NCBI RefSeq assembly: GCF_001039355.2
Contig: NW_019775552.1
Location: 90,479 to 153,513 of the forward strand
Source: Lingula anatina
Taxonomy: Eukaryota; Brachiopoda; Lingulata; Lingulida; Lingulidae
Reading direction: 5' to 3'
DNA length: 63,035 nt
Part shown: positions 49,311-60,100 of the stretch, one piece after another
Layout: every line of letters starts with the position of its first letter
Numbering within the stretch: position 1 is the first letter of the stretch
The notes under the pieces: generated by a model
Database searches by the model: none
What the model was told of the DNA's origin: nothing
The model's input: only the letters and a program-made list of their open reading frames with translations
Position numbers and translations under genes: made by a program

Positions 49311-52300
49311 GCACGCGCGCGCAATATTGTTTGTGGGTGGCTTCTGTACTAACCATTTCATATATTTGTTTTTTATACTGCATTTTACCATGAAGTCGAG
49401 TCCCAAATCCTTAATCCTTATACCTTAATCTAATTTATAATTCTACGGATAATAAATATTACACATTGTGTCTGGTGTACAGTTGATGAAACTTGTATGA
49501 ATTTTAAAAAAATATTTCAAAACGTGAAAAGCAAAACATTATATTTGAAAATAGATAGTAAAAATGATCATCTTAAAGTCTTCAAAACTAAACAAGAGAA
49601 AATATTACCTTAACTTATTTTAAGCAAGACATCTAAAATCCATTTCCCATCAAGTCCCCATTTGTGTACGTTGACTTAACATTGAAAGATCTACATACAT
49701 CAATAACCAACATCAGAGTCTGTAGGCCCTATCGTCGGCGTGAACATGTTGCATCAATTTATCAATATATGAAAGTCATTGAAAATTTAGTTTTTTTTAA
49801 CTTTCTGAATTTATCTGCAATTGGGGTTCCAGGGAAAGGGGGGGGGGGGTCTGCTGGCACGTGCCTCTCTTTAAGCTTATTAGACAATATCGCATATTTT
49901 TCATTGGACCTCTCCTGAAAGTATGATTTTGGTCTTACTAGTGCTTGACACTTAAAATGTATTTGCAACCAAAGTTGACCCGCGGACTAACAGATCCATG
50001 CCCCAAATGTGGCCGGCTCACTAAAAGCTTGCAACGTAGCGCCCCCCGGGAAATCAATTTAGTGCGTTTCAGGGGATTAGCTTTCAAGTGGGCCGGTCGT
50101 ATATAATCCGCGGTTCTGTTAGTCCGCGGATCAACTAGTTCTAAATGTGCCTTTAATTTATCCAGCTTCTTCAGAGTTATCTTGATAATCTTCTACTTTT
50201 AGTCATTTCGCTTTCCAGCTCCTAAAATTTTAATCGTTCGCTGTCATTTTTACGTAACACTTTGTTCAGGAAAATCTGTGAAAGGACGCTGCAGATAAAC
50301 TGGTTGGTTAGGAATTTTCATCAAAAAATTTTAAACAGACACATATAACCTTTTTTTTTTAGATTGGAGATGATGATTTAGATCCCAAGTGTCCGCTATT
50401 TAATTTTGCGAATGTTTTTTTCTTTTTTATTCCCATTGTACAATACGCATTCTCCCCAAAACACCATACCCATTGCAAACAATCACAGCATCAGCTACAA
50501 AAGATGAATCGGAAGTGTCGTCTGCTACCCTAACGTCCTTGACCTTGATGTTCCACGTGACCCCACCATGCCCATCCTTTACTGGGTCCACGTGCTTCAC
50601 TTCGGTCAAAAACTGAAAGAATCTTTAATACGTCCATTTCTCCACACTCAATTGATATTTACTTTAGAACATTAACATTCAACATTATTGGGTAAAGTTA
50701 AGAACGGACATAATATTCTGAATTCTATCTGATATTCCTTTTTATATTATTTTTTCATACGTATATTTTTCATTGTCATCATAGTTTCCTTTACCATTTA
50801 AACATTTTCCGATAAATTGTAGATTTTTTTAAAAATCTCACCTTAATGTATTTCTTGAGATTAAAATGGTCGGCATATCTCTCCAAATAATCCAGTACTT
50901 CTTCGTGTTTAAGGAATGATCGTCCATCCTTTTCAAACGGAAAATCTGGGAAGGCCATGGCTTCTTTCGGCAAATTGGTTCTGTGAATAAACACATTAAG
51001 AGCGATATTAATATTAATAAATTTTAAAGGCCGAGAAGGCGAACTGTTAGAGGGCTAAAACTGATAAATGGAAAAAGATTCCAAAATTATGAAAACGCTG
51101 CTTTTTTTTCTTTTCTTTCTTTTTTAAAATGCATTCATTTGCCTTTATTCTAAAATCTATTTCAAAGATCTAATTCGAGTGGGAATATGGCAGGAGAAGA
51201 GGTGGGCTTACATCTAAAATGAAATTGTTCCTTCCCACCCATCTCAAACGCAATCTTGAAAATTAGAAAATATATCTGTTACGTTCAGTACGCATTATTA
51301 GTATTGTTTTGTAATGGGTAGAAAAAATGAGGAATGTTTTGATGCAAGTGTTGCTCAGCTTAAACATTCATGTGTACCTGAGGTTTTTATACATGCTGGA
51401 ATGAACCGGAAGTCCATACTGATCCGTCCCTACGTCATCGTTGTACACCCATGTTCCTCCAATGACCGCAGACTGCTCAAAGCACATGACCTCGAACACT
51501 TCCGGTCGGCAACTTGTGTGGCGCAGGGCAGCAAGACCTGGGAATGTTTTAATACGTCAAGGGTTATGATATTAAATGATATAGTCTGCCCTCTTGTGTG
51601 ATTTGAGTGAAGAAAAAAATTTCTTTTGTCAGTTTAGTTTATTCTTTCTGTCCTTATCTAAATGTTCGTAACTCCTACGGTGGTTTTTACATAAATGTTC
51701 ATTGTATTAATTCAACAAGCAATGATTACATATCAGCGAAATTGTTTGCAGATGGCGTTGAGAAGAATATAGAGAAGCTAGTGATTACATGTATACGAAT
51801 ACATTGGAGGTAACAGGCGGCGCGTTGATCTTTTAATTTGATTGCATTCAGCGAGAGTCTCCATGGAGTTAGTGCACGCGCACTAGGTAGGGCGACCAAA
51901 GTCATTTTGTACGTCCCTTAAGGCAGAGCACAAGAAAGGTCGAGTAATGGTTCTTGAGTAAGAGGAATTTTTAATACGAGAAAAGTTCGCAAAATTCCCG
52001 AATTATTAAGATACTTTTAATTAAGTCACGAAAGATAACTGGCCAGACTTCCTTCACAAACTTGTACTAGTCTTGCCTGAAAAGTGTTATTTTAGTAGGA
52101 CCGCTGTTATATAATTATATAAAGCACACACATAATGCGGCATTTTAAGATGGTTAACGGGTCAGTGAAAGTGACAAATGAAATGGAGAACGTGCGTTCA
52201 ATGATTAAGAGTAACAGAATTCCTGGTCGTGCAATGTAGGCAACTAGCAGCTTACATCATAAAGAAAATAGACTCATTTCGGAATGTCAGCGTAAAAGTA

Positions 52301-53014
52301 TGTCGTTGAATAACTTTTCATTCACAAATATCTAGTCCGAAGAACGAAATTTTTATGAACGGAAAAATCCAAAATCACAGTGCTCTCTTCCGAGGATTAG
52401 GACGAGTCGAAAAGTCGTGCATCTCTTTTGCTCAAATTTGAAGTCTTAATTCAACAAGTTCGTAGTATAAAATTTTTAATTACAGCATTCAGTATAATCC
52501 TAGCCTTCCACTAAAAAGAGTAGGAAGAAATGGAAAAAGTAGGGCACATTTTAACCTGTATTTCTACCTAAGGGTGCGAGTGATTTTTCATCACCCTGTG
52601 ATTATTGAGCATGCAAATGTTAGCAATAAGTATTTGGGGGTTATTTCGTCTTATACGTTGTGAGGGCCACAGCAGTTTACAAAAGAGAACAAATTCACAG
52701 ACAGAGAGGAAATACCATTTTTTGCTGCTCTCTGCTCTAATTAATATTAATTCAAAGTGGAATTTTACCTAATTGATTAGTAAGGTATTTAAACCTGTAC
52801 GTTAAGTCGCAACTGTGCACATAGAAGGTTATATAATGTCATTTCCACCTATAACCGATTAAATTAATTAAGATTAAAATAATGTTCATTTTCTATTTCG
52901 CTAGTTTCTTTCCTTTAATAGCAAACCCCTATATGCTATTATCAAAAACGCACCTGCAGCTCCAGCTCCAATGACAGCCACTCTTTTTCTTGGTTGACAA
53001 ACAGAAAGAGACAT
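47777..53014 (-). CDS. Flavin-containing monooxygenase (FMO), complete
   Basis: Oxygenates nucleophilic nitrogen or sulfur compounds using FAD, NADPH and O2. Exons on the minus strand: 53014-52954 (ATG), 51537-51378, 50980-50842, 50612-50470, 49062-48882, 48400-47777 (stop). They total 1308 nt (435 residues), and all phases match. Motifs are the FAD-binding GAGAAG at residues 16-21; EVFEVMCFEQSAVIGGTWVY after it; the FMO signature FxGxxxHxxxY at Phe185, Gly187, His191, Tyr195; NADPH-binding GCGASG at 210-215; and the LLLCTGY (ATGY-type) motif in the last exon. No C-terminal membrane anchor is evident, unlike mammalian FMO1-5 (about 530 residues), so it resembles the shorter invertebrate and plant S- or N-oxygenating FMOs. 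It is convergent with POT copy 2, 1.4 kb away. The exact substrate is unknown. Confidence 0.92.
49116..49149. repeat. (CT)n microsatellite
   Basis: CT run in FMO intron 4, next to exon 5. Reading frames across it give only Arg-Glu repeats. Confidence 0.9.
49243..49312. repeat. (CT)n(AT)n(CG)n compound microsatellite
   Basis: About 25 CT units followed by about eight AT units and a short GCGC run in FMO intron 4. Confidence 0.95.
51538..52953. other. FMO intron 1 (1.4 kb)
   Basis: Bounded by a GTGCGT donor at 52953-52948 and an AG acceptor at 51539-51538 on the minus strand. I see no other exon, transposon end or recognisable repeat inside. Confidence 0.6.
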
Positions 53015-53929
53015 CGTCGGTAATTTACCGTTGACCTAAACAATCTTATAACTGGGCAACCCACACCTTATAACTGGGAGATGTGTACTACTTTTGCTTA
53101 TTCATTTGATATATCGATATGAACCGCTTGAGTTTGCGGCGTGTTAGCATTGTCTATGTTTTAAGCGATTGGCTAACCCCGGCCAGCTATTTGACCTAGC
53201 TGATGGAAAATTCCGATCACGGCTTTGCGTGCAATCACATTGTATAAGACCCAATTCGAATCGAAAATGAGCCTAATAACATTGACTTAGGTCCTATAAC
53301 TGGTTTTGTAATCGTATGGCATGTACAGGCGGTACTCCTTTCTCCCCACATAATACTACATGCACACTGTATTATCAGAGGTTAGAGAGCTAAGACGATA
53401 AGAGATCGATATATTTCTATAATGGATATGATATTGTTATAACTTCACCATATAGACTTATTCACGTTTGATTCTTCTGTCTCTGACAATCGGGGCACAT
53501 AAGTACGTGTTTTGATTCCAGATATATAAAACCGACAATTCATATTCCAAATAAAAAGTTATATAACTACGGCGGCCTATACAATCTATTTTATTCTGTA
53601 ACTATTTTCATGATAATTTGGGGAGGTCTAACTTTACTAAAGCGGTAAAAATTATAAGCCATCACATCAGAGTTCTAGCGTGATGTCAACAGAGAAGGTG
53701 ACTTGTGGTTTACCTACAGCGTAATGTCCTTTATTATCTTTCATTTTTCCACTCTGTAAGCAGCTGCGAAATCTCTTTATTTGTTTCATTATCAGATTGT
53801 ACTGCTTGTTGACTTAAACTCAGACGGCGCAGTGATGTTTTTTTATGTAATTATGTAGGAGCCCACGCATGTAAATACAATTTTGCCGCTTTGACATGAA
53901 TGGTAGTCCTGGGAATGGAAGTCTGGTGT

Positions 53930-54046
53930 TACCTGACAAAGAGTCCCCCATGATAGAGAGTTCGATTCCCATTCATTTGTACTGGAAAGCCATGCTCTAG
54001 ATTTTGACCCACTTAGGTCAGGCTGACCCTCACCCTACAGGTATGT

Positions 54047-54077
<31 letters not shown>

Positions 54078-54115
54078 CACTTTCTGTTACACGGACCCTC
54101 AGTTCCGTTACACCG
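53930..54115. repeat. Dispersed repeat shared with 28630-28810, interrupted by (TG)n and G-run
   Basis: Same order of blocks as at 28630-28810. At 54043-54077 a TG microsatellite followed by a run of about 17 G has expanded inside it. A weak tRNA B-box-like string (AGTTCGATTCCC) at 53968-53979 would fit a tRNA-derived SINE, but this is speculative. Confidence 0.55.
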
Positions 54116-54827
54116 GGGTCTATATCATTAATGCAGCTTAGGGTTAGTCGTAGTACAGGGGTTACTATATATCGCCTGAATGTCACCTGTACAAAGATTA
54201 TGGACTACGATTTCTTACGGACTACCATTCCTGTCACACCGGTATGCCTCCGTGCACCGTGCCCCACCCTCGCTTCCCGTAGACCGCGCAGGGACGTTCG
54301 GTTACATATTTGAAAATATGGTCCCCTTTGCCCTTTTAGTTAATCATCTTGAGAAATGATAGTTTAAAATCAAATTGTGATATAAAGTGGAATTCTTTTT
54401 CGGCCAAAAAGGTGGTTCTTTCTAATCCGCATCCAGCCTAGTCTTGGGAGCCCTCCGTTAATACCCATATACCCCAGTAGTAAGTTCATTGACTTGAAAC
54501 TCATAAAATACACCTCTCAGCGTGTACTTTATCAGAAAAATAAACATTAAATGGAAAAACATATGTTCTTGAAACATGAGGTTGGGCACAATTATCTGCA
54601 CATCTCTGCAGTGGCAGTCCCAATCATCAGGTTGCTGTATGCGATGCATTGGGTGAGAAGACCTCATTGTGATAGTTGTGCCTGAATGTGCTGATGTATA
54701 AAAGGTGAAATGATGCGGCGTGACTGAGGGTCCGCGTGATAGTGAGTCCGCCCTTCGTAAGATTTGTACAGGTTAGAATTAGTGTGGCGAGAGTGCATAA
54801 ATATCTTGAACCGGACTTACACGCACA

Positions 54828-54831
<4 letters not shown>

Positions 54832-54863
<32 letters not shown>
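54832..54863. repeat. (AC)n microsatellite
   Basis: About 16 AC units. The 54940-54966 stretch nearby is an imperfect GCCGTT hexanucleotide array. Confidence 0.9.
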
Positions 54864-54865
<2 letters not shown>

Positions 54866-54975
54866 GAATGTGACAAGGCCTTTTTATGTACAGACACAGA
54901 TGTGTCTGTACATATAGCCGTCACCTGCGTCTGTCGTCGCCGTTGCCGTTGCCGTTGCCGTTGGCGTGCACTTTT

Positions 54976-55209
54976 ACCGTAAACACGATAAGTGGAAAAC
55001 GGTTTTACATTTTGACTTGAAACTTACAGAACTGATGAATATTCATAATATTCAGGTCAAGTTCGAAAATCAGCATGATCGGGCCATTTTTAGGGAAGTT
55101 ATGCTGTTTTTTCACTTTTTTCAGCATATATGCAACACCGTAAACACGATAAGTGGAAAACCGTTTTACCTTTTGGTTTGAAACTTACAGAACTGATGAA
55201 TTTGTATAA
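54976..55209. repeat. Tandem repeat of about 162-bp period ending at an N
   Basis: A roughly 65-base block beginning CCGTAAACACGATAAGTGG at 54976 recurs at 55138 with few changes, and the second copy is cut short at the N (55210). An array of unknown length may have been collapsed here. Confidence 0.75.
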
Positions 55210-55210
55210 N
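55210..55210. other. Single-N contig join
   Basis: A lone N at the end of a tandem repeat, consistent with an unresolved repeat or contig join. Confidence 0.65.
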
Positions 55211-55289
55211 TGCACTGTCATCATTTTTCAAATATTGAGACTTTCATCATGAGAATTTGAACTCTCATGGTCCTGAAACTGTAATCTTA

Positions 55290-55465
55290 CTGAAGGGGTG
55301 GATTGAGACCATCTTCTGGGTCTTCCGGAAGACGGTCAGGTTATTAAGTTTATATTGACTGGTATCTATTTTTTTCTGTTGGAAGACCAAAAAAATGGAG
55401 GATGGATCAACATAGATACTTTGGAATACTGTCAGAAAATATCTCTGGGTTCGCTCCTGTTATTG
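55290..55465. mobile_element. Small inverted-repeat element related to 21100-21255
   Basis: Shares with 21100-21255, in reverse orientation, the CTTCTGGGTCTTCCGGAAGAC block, the ATACTGTCAGAAAATATCTCTG block and the end near GGTTCGCTCCTG. It is non-coding. Confidence 0.65.
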
Positions 55466-56639
55466 ACCATGGTACCTGTTGTGCATGATTAAAATTCAGT
55501 GTTGACTGACAGTGCTATTATAAGCATTATTTATTATTGCATCAAAATTGACAAAATGACCTATTTTGCATCTTTATTTTCTGTTTTTTGTCTGTACATT
55601 TGACAGCTTTGCTGCCTTGTTTACACTACAAATTGAGCACACTACCTCCGCAAGGTGTCGCCTGTGGTGACCGCACATTTCAGCACTCGAGCTAACAGTG
55701 TAGGTATCGACAGAAACCCATTAATATTTTTCAATAGCTGTTCATATTTTTATTTTTGTCAAATCTGATATTTACCGCATCGTTACGTAAACATTATGTT
55801 CAAGGCACGTGCGAAAATATATCTTTACCGACCATAATCAAAAATTAACTTAGATGGCTTTTTCACCTTATACGTCATGGTGTTGAATATACAGTAGCTT
55901 GATTCAAACAATATTGCGTGGCAAAATACCTGGAAAACGAGAAAAAGGAAGACCTGAAAATATAGCTCGTTGGACAAATATGACACCTTTTAATGTAACA
56001 AGGGGCCCTTTGACTGTCAGTGGCCCTTTGAAACGTTTCACCAAGTAAAATAAGCGCCGTGGTCATCTTGTATGCCAATGTAATGTTATGTAAACAAATT
56101 TCGTGTTTTTTGAGTCACTCAGTAAATGGAGACTGACTTGTGAATTTTACTTGTGACGGTAAAAATTAGAAAATTTACATTTAACGTCAATCATTCAGAG
56201 TGTTAAATGGGAGGGGTGGGGGGGGGCATTAATAAAATCAAAGAAATAATGCCACAGTTCTAATTATTTATTAAAAGATTGAATGTACTGCGCAGAAGCT
56301 CAGTTGAACAATCTTGAAAAGTATAGCAACGACAGTGAACTTTTTCAAAAATACAATTATAATTCGCTTGACAGCTTAATCTTCTTTTCAGTCCGATGAT
56401 TTGATAGATGGTTTATCAGTTTTGGACAAATTGTGGATACAAGACCCCACAGAGATGTGACACAATCCAATATATATAAAAGTCCATGCGCATGATTAAC
56501 TACGACATTACCATTCTTCTTTAATGCTATGGTAACTAGCGTACATTTCGTAAAAGCCGAAGTCCTTGGGTTTCAAATGCTGAACAATGATAGTATGGAT
56601 CGTTAAGTATTATTATTATTATCATTTTATTAACTGAAT

Positions 56640-56960
56640 GCTTGAGGCAGGGTCGACGTCATCGTAAGTCAAATGGCTGCACAAATACAACATTGCCCTG
56701 ATATTAACCCCACTGGGCACCTGTGGCATGAATTGAGTATGCAATGCAGAGGAGAACCAACCCCTTAATAATCAGGAACAACTTCGCCATGCTTTTCAGG
56801 AAGAATGGGACAATATCCAACCAAAAGACCAATAGCCTTGCTGAAGGTATGCCGCGCCGTCTACATGAGATAATTGCAGTACGCGGTAGACACATGTACC
56901 ATTAGACACATGACCTACTGCTAATTGTGTGTACATTTGGTGACATATGGTGCTGTCTTT
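56640..56960 (+). pseudogene. Decayed Tc1-type transposase C-terminus
   Basis: Plus-strand fragments in shifting frames: HCPDINPTGHLWHEL (equivalent to the SPDLNPIEHLWD block near the third catalytic acid), then QEQLRHAFQEEWDNIQPKDQ, then LAEGMPRRLHEIIAVRGRH ending at a stop. There are at least two frame changes. The downstream 3' region matches that of the 44650-45830 relic. Confidence 0.8.
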
Positions 56961-57126
56961 TCAATTTAACAGGGGAATAAAAGACAATAATTTATAAAAG
57001 AGTTCTTCATTCTTTGATTTTGACTATTGAAACTTTAAAAGCTGTTATAATTTGCATTGAACGCGCCGAAGTTGAACTTCCCACTATGAATAACTTGTGT
57101 GTTTGAATGGCATCCCCGATTGGCGA

Positions 57127-60100
57127 CTACCGACACACTGATCCGACCTTGGCTAACTTTTTCTGTACACTGTTGATAAGGATGATGGATGCAGTCAGGA
57201 GTGCATTGACCAAGTATAGCGCAGCCATGGTTAAAAACGCTGGCTTGTATGATCCACTAATATCATAAATAACACCTGAAAAGAAACAATTAAAATTCTT
57301 TAGCTCTTCACTTTGACAAATATCCTCATTTTTTATAATTAGGACAGTTTTAACAGGCAATGGTCTTCCTTCTGGGTGTTCGTGTTCGTGTGAGTGTGTG
57401 TGTATGTGTGTGCGTTAAAGCAATTCGTTTTAACTAATATTTTTCCTCAGCAGTGTAACAACGAATAAAATCAGACTGAACTCATCCACGATTAGTTTAC
57501 TAGTTTATGTATTTATTTATTTATTAGCTATGCCAAATTACATTTTGTTGCGCGTATATTGTCGACAAAAAGGCTGTTAATAGTCATCTATGCGTCATTA
57601 AAGTAACTTCATTTTCTGTGTTCATCAAGCTCCAATTTGGAATCATTGTCTGAAAAAAATTTTTTTCGTCCTTTGCGTAAAAAAGCTCCCGGTTTTGAAG
57701 CACCTCTAGACTCGCCCTTTTGTCATATACTGGGGCATAAATATCTTTCAACCAGAAAGATTTTGCTTTGTGTGGCAGCGTACTGTTTGTAAAAGCTCGG
57801 CTGTGGTCATACCAGTGGTCATTCTTACAGAAAGATCTTGCTTGGTTTGGCAGCGTGTTGGTGAGCAACCAGTGAAAACGCCATTGTGGTATATTCAATC
57901 AACCCATTCCGTGTCATCTGGAGTCACTTATTGGCTATCTGAACATTTGTGTTATTCTCGTTTCCTGAGGAGGAATGCATCGAAGCATTCATACGTACTG
58001 AGTAGAAGAATAGTTGGATCGAATGTGAAATGCTGGGAGGATGGAGACTGCATAATGGCTTTAAATCATCTGAGAATGCTCTTTGAGGCGGAAATTAAAC
58101 AAGCAAACATATGTTATGTTCAGTTTGTGAATGGCAGATCGTGTAACTTAATCATTTTTATGAATCGGAATGTCAGCCCAGAAATGGTGATTTTCCCGCC
58201 GAAATGCATTCCCCTGGTGTAAAGGGCAATTTTTTGCACTCATGAATCGCTGCCTAACCCGTCCCCATACTTGGATTCGAGGCATTATTACATTTTTAAA
58301 TTAATCATTTAGTTTTACATGACTTTGCAGTGAAAAAGATTGGCATATGCCTTTATGTGCATTCTTGTTTCCAGCGAGTAGAACAAAAGACTGCCATGGT
58401 GTATTCGACATAAATGCGTTTCTCGCCTCGCTGCACCCTCCTTGTGCAGCTTCACTTTAAGCAGTACTTTACTCCAACCAAGGGCCCGGAACCTATCGAA
58501 ACCCACCCCAAATATGGCCAAAAAAATAAAACTGAGGCAAGTTTTTTTCCTTCAAATTTTAATACTATACATGAAGCGGTATCTTCTCAAACACGCAACG
58601 TGCTAAACTTAAACCGACAAATTATAACATACCAGTTGATAATAATCTGAATAGTTGTAGATTTGTTGTATTTTTATTTTATTAATATATTTTCACAAAA
58701 AATGTCCACGCTTGTGTAAAACACACGCACGGTTGATAATTCATACTTCTACCATAAATGTACCCGCAGAATATTAGATATGGACTATTGCACCCAAAAA
58801 CAATAAGATGTTCTGTTAGGTAAATCCCATGTACCTATTTAGATAAAAAGTATAAAGGTTGTAATTTGCAACTAAAACAAAAAGCGAGACCTGCTTAGAG
58901 TGCTCTCTCTCTTATTCTCGTAAATTAATCCTCTGAGAACCGTTTGCTTATTCGTTGAATTCCACGTGTCGTCAACGATACGGAAGCGGTGATTTTAAAA
59001 TGTAAGTGTATTCTAATCGATGGTACTTCTAATGACGTTACATGTACCAGTGAAGAGGACGAGGACAAAAGACCTAGCTATTACTCAACTTATTAATGAA
59101 CTAGAAGTGTAAGATACGGCTGGAGCTGCCCAATTCATCTCACAAAGGAGATGTCACTGCATGGCGACAAAACAGTCCTCACCAGCATGTTGTTATGTAC
59201 CTTTACATATACATATGAGATGAATGTCCTAAACTTATAGAATTTTGAACGCTTAATTCAAGCGTGGGCTCGAAATAGGACATTACGCTTTAGACTTACT
59301 TAGTGGATAACGCGATCCAAAGATTCCCCGGTTCGTGTCAGATTTACGTAATGTCGCGCAAAGAAAACCCAAGTCCACATAATGACCAGTTTAATGGTTT
59401 ATTTGTTGACGATCTCTAACTACATGTTCTATACGTGAAGCCTCCAACTTCTAAGCCGTCTCCCATAGCTCCGTCGAGCGGTCACCTTCGAGTCTTCTTC
59501 AGTCTGCCCCCCAATATTATTTCTAGACGTCTTTTACACCCCATTCTCATAGATTAGATCGACCTACATTGGATCGACCTAACTCCCTGGGGGTTCACGC
59601 TAAATAGCTGTCAGCCGGGCGGACACGAAAGTTAATTGCCCCTTAAAGCTTGTAGTAGGCGGGGACGGACACTTAAGGGGGATTATCTGACAGTAATCTA
59701 GTGAGACTCCCCGCGGTGATAGATCGATCTAAAAGTTGTGAGAACAGAGCCTTATACGTATTTCTTATCTATAGGTGGATTCTGTGCTGCAGTATTTGGC
59801 GGTGCATACTAATTTTAATTATTCAAATTGCACACGTCCACTTAAGTTACATGACTACAGGTAAGGCCATAAAACGAGTCTAGTGCACAAGCAATCGACT
59901 CTAATCAAATTAATTTACATGTCTGGGAATTATATTTGTGAACACTACACGCCTTCCCTTTTTACCAGAAAAAAAAATACATTTTTTTTTTCATTTACCA
60001 CGTTGGAGACATTCACTCTACATTATATTTACAACATATATACAAAGCGAAGCACGTTAATAAAAGAACACGTTACAGACAGGCCCGGAGGAAAACCAGA

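Noticed and set aside
49198-49383. Arg-Glu repeat protein
   Set aside because: Translation of the CT microsatellite in an FMO intron.
54047-54313. Gly-rich 88-codon ORF
   Set aside because: It starts inside a TG/G-run microsatellite and crosses a dispersed repeat.
54627-54982. Cys-Val or Thr-His repeat ORFs
   Set aside because: Both strands of the AC microsatellite.
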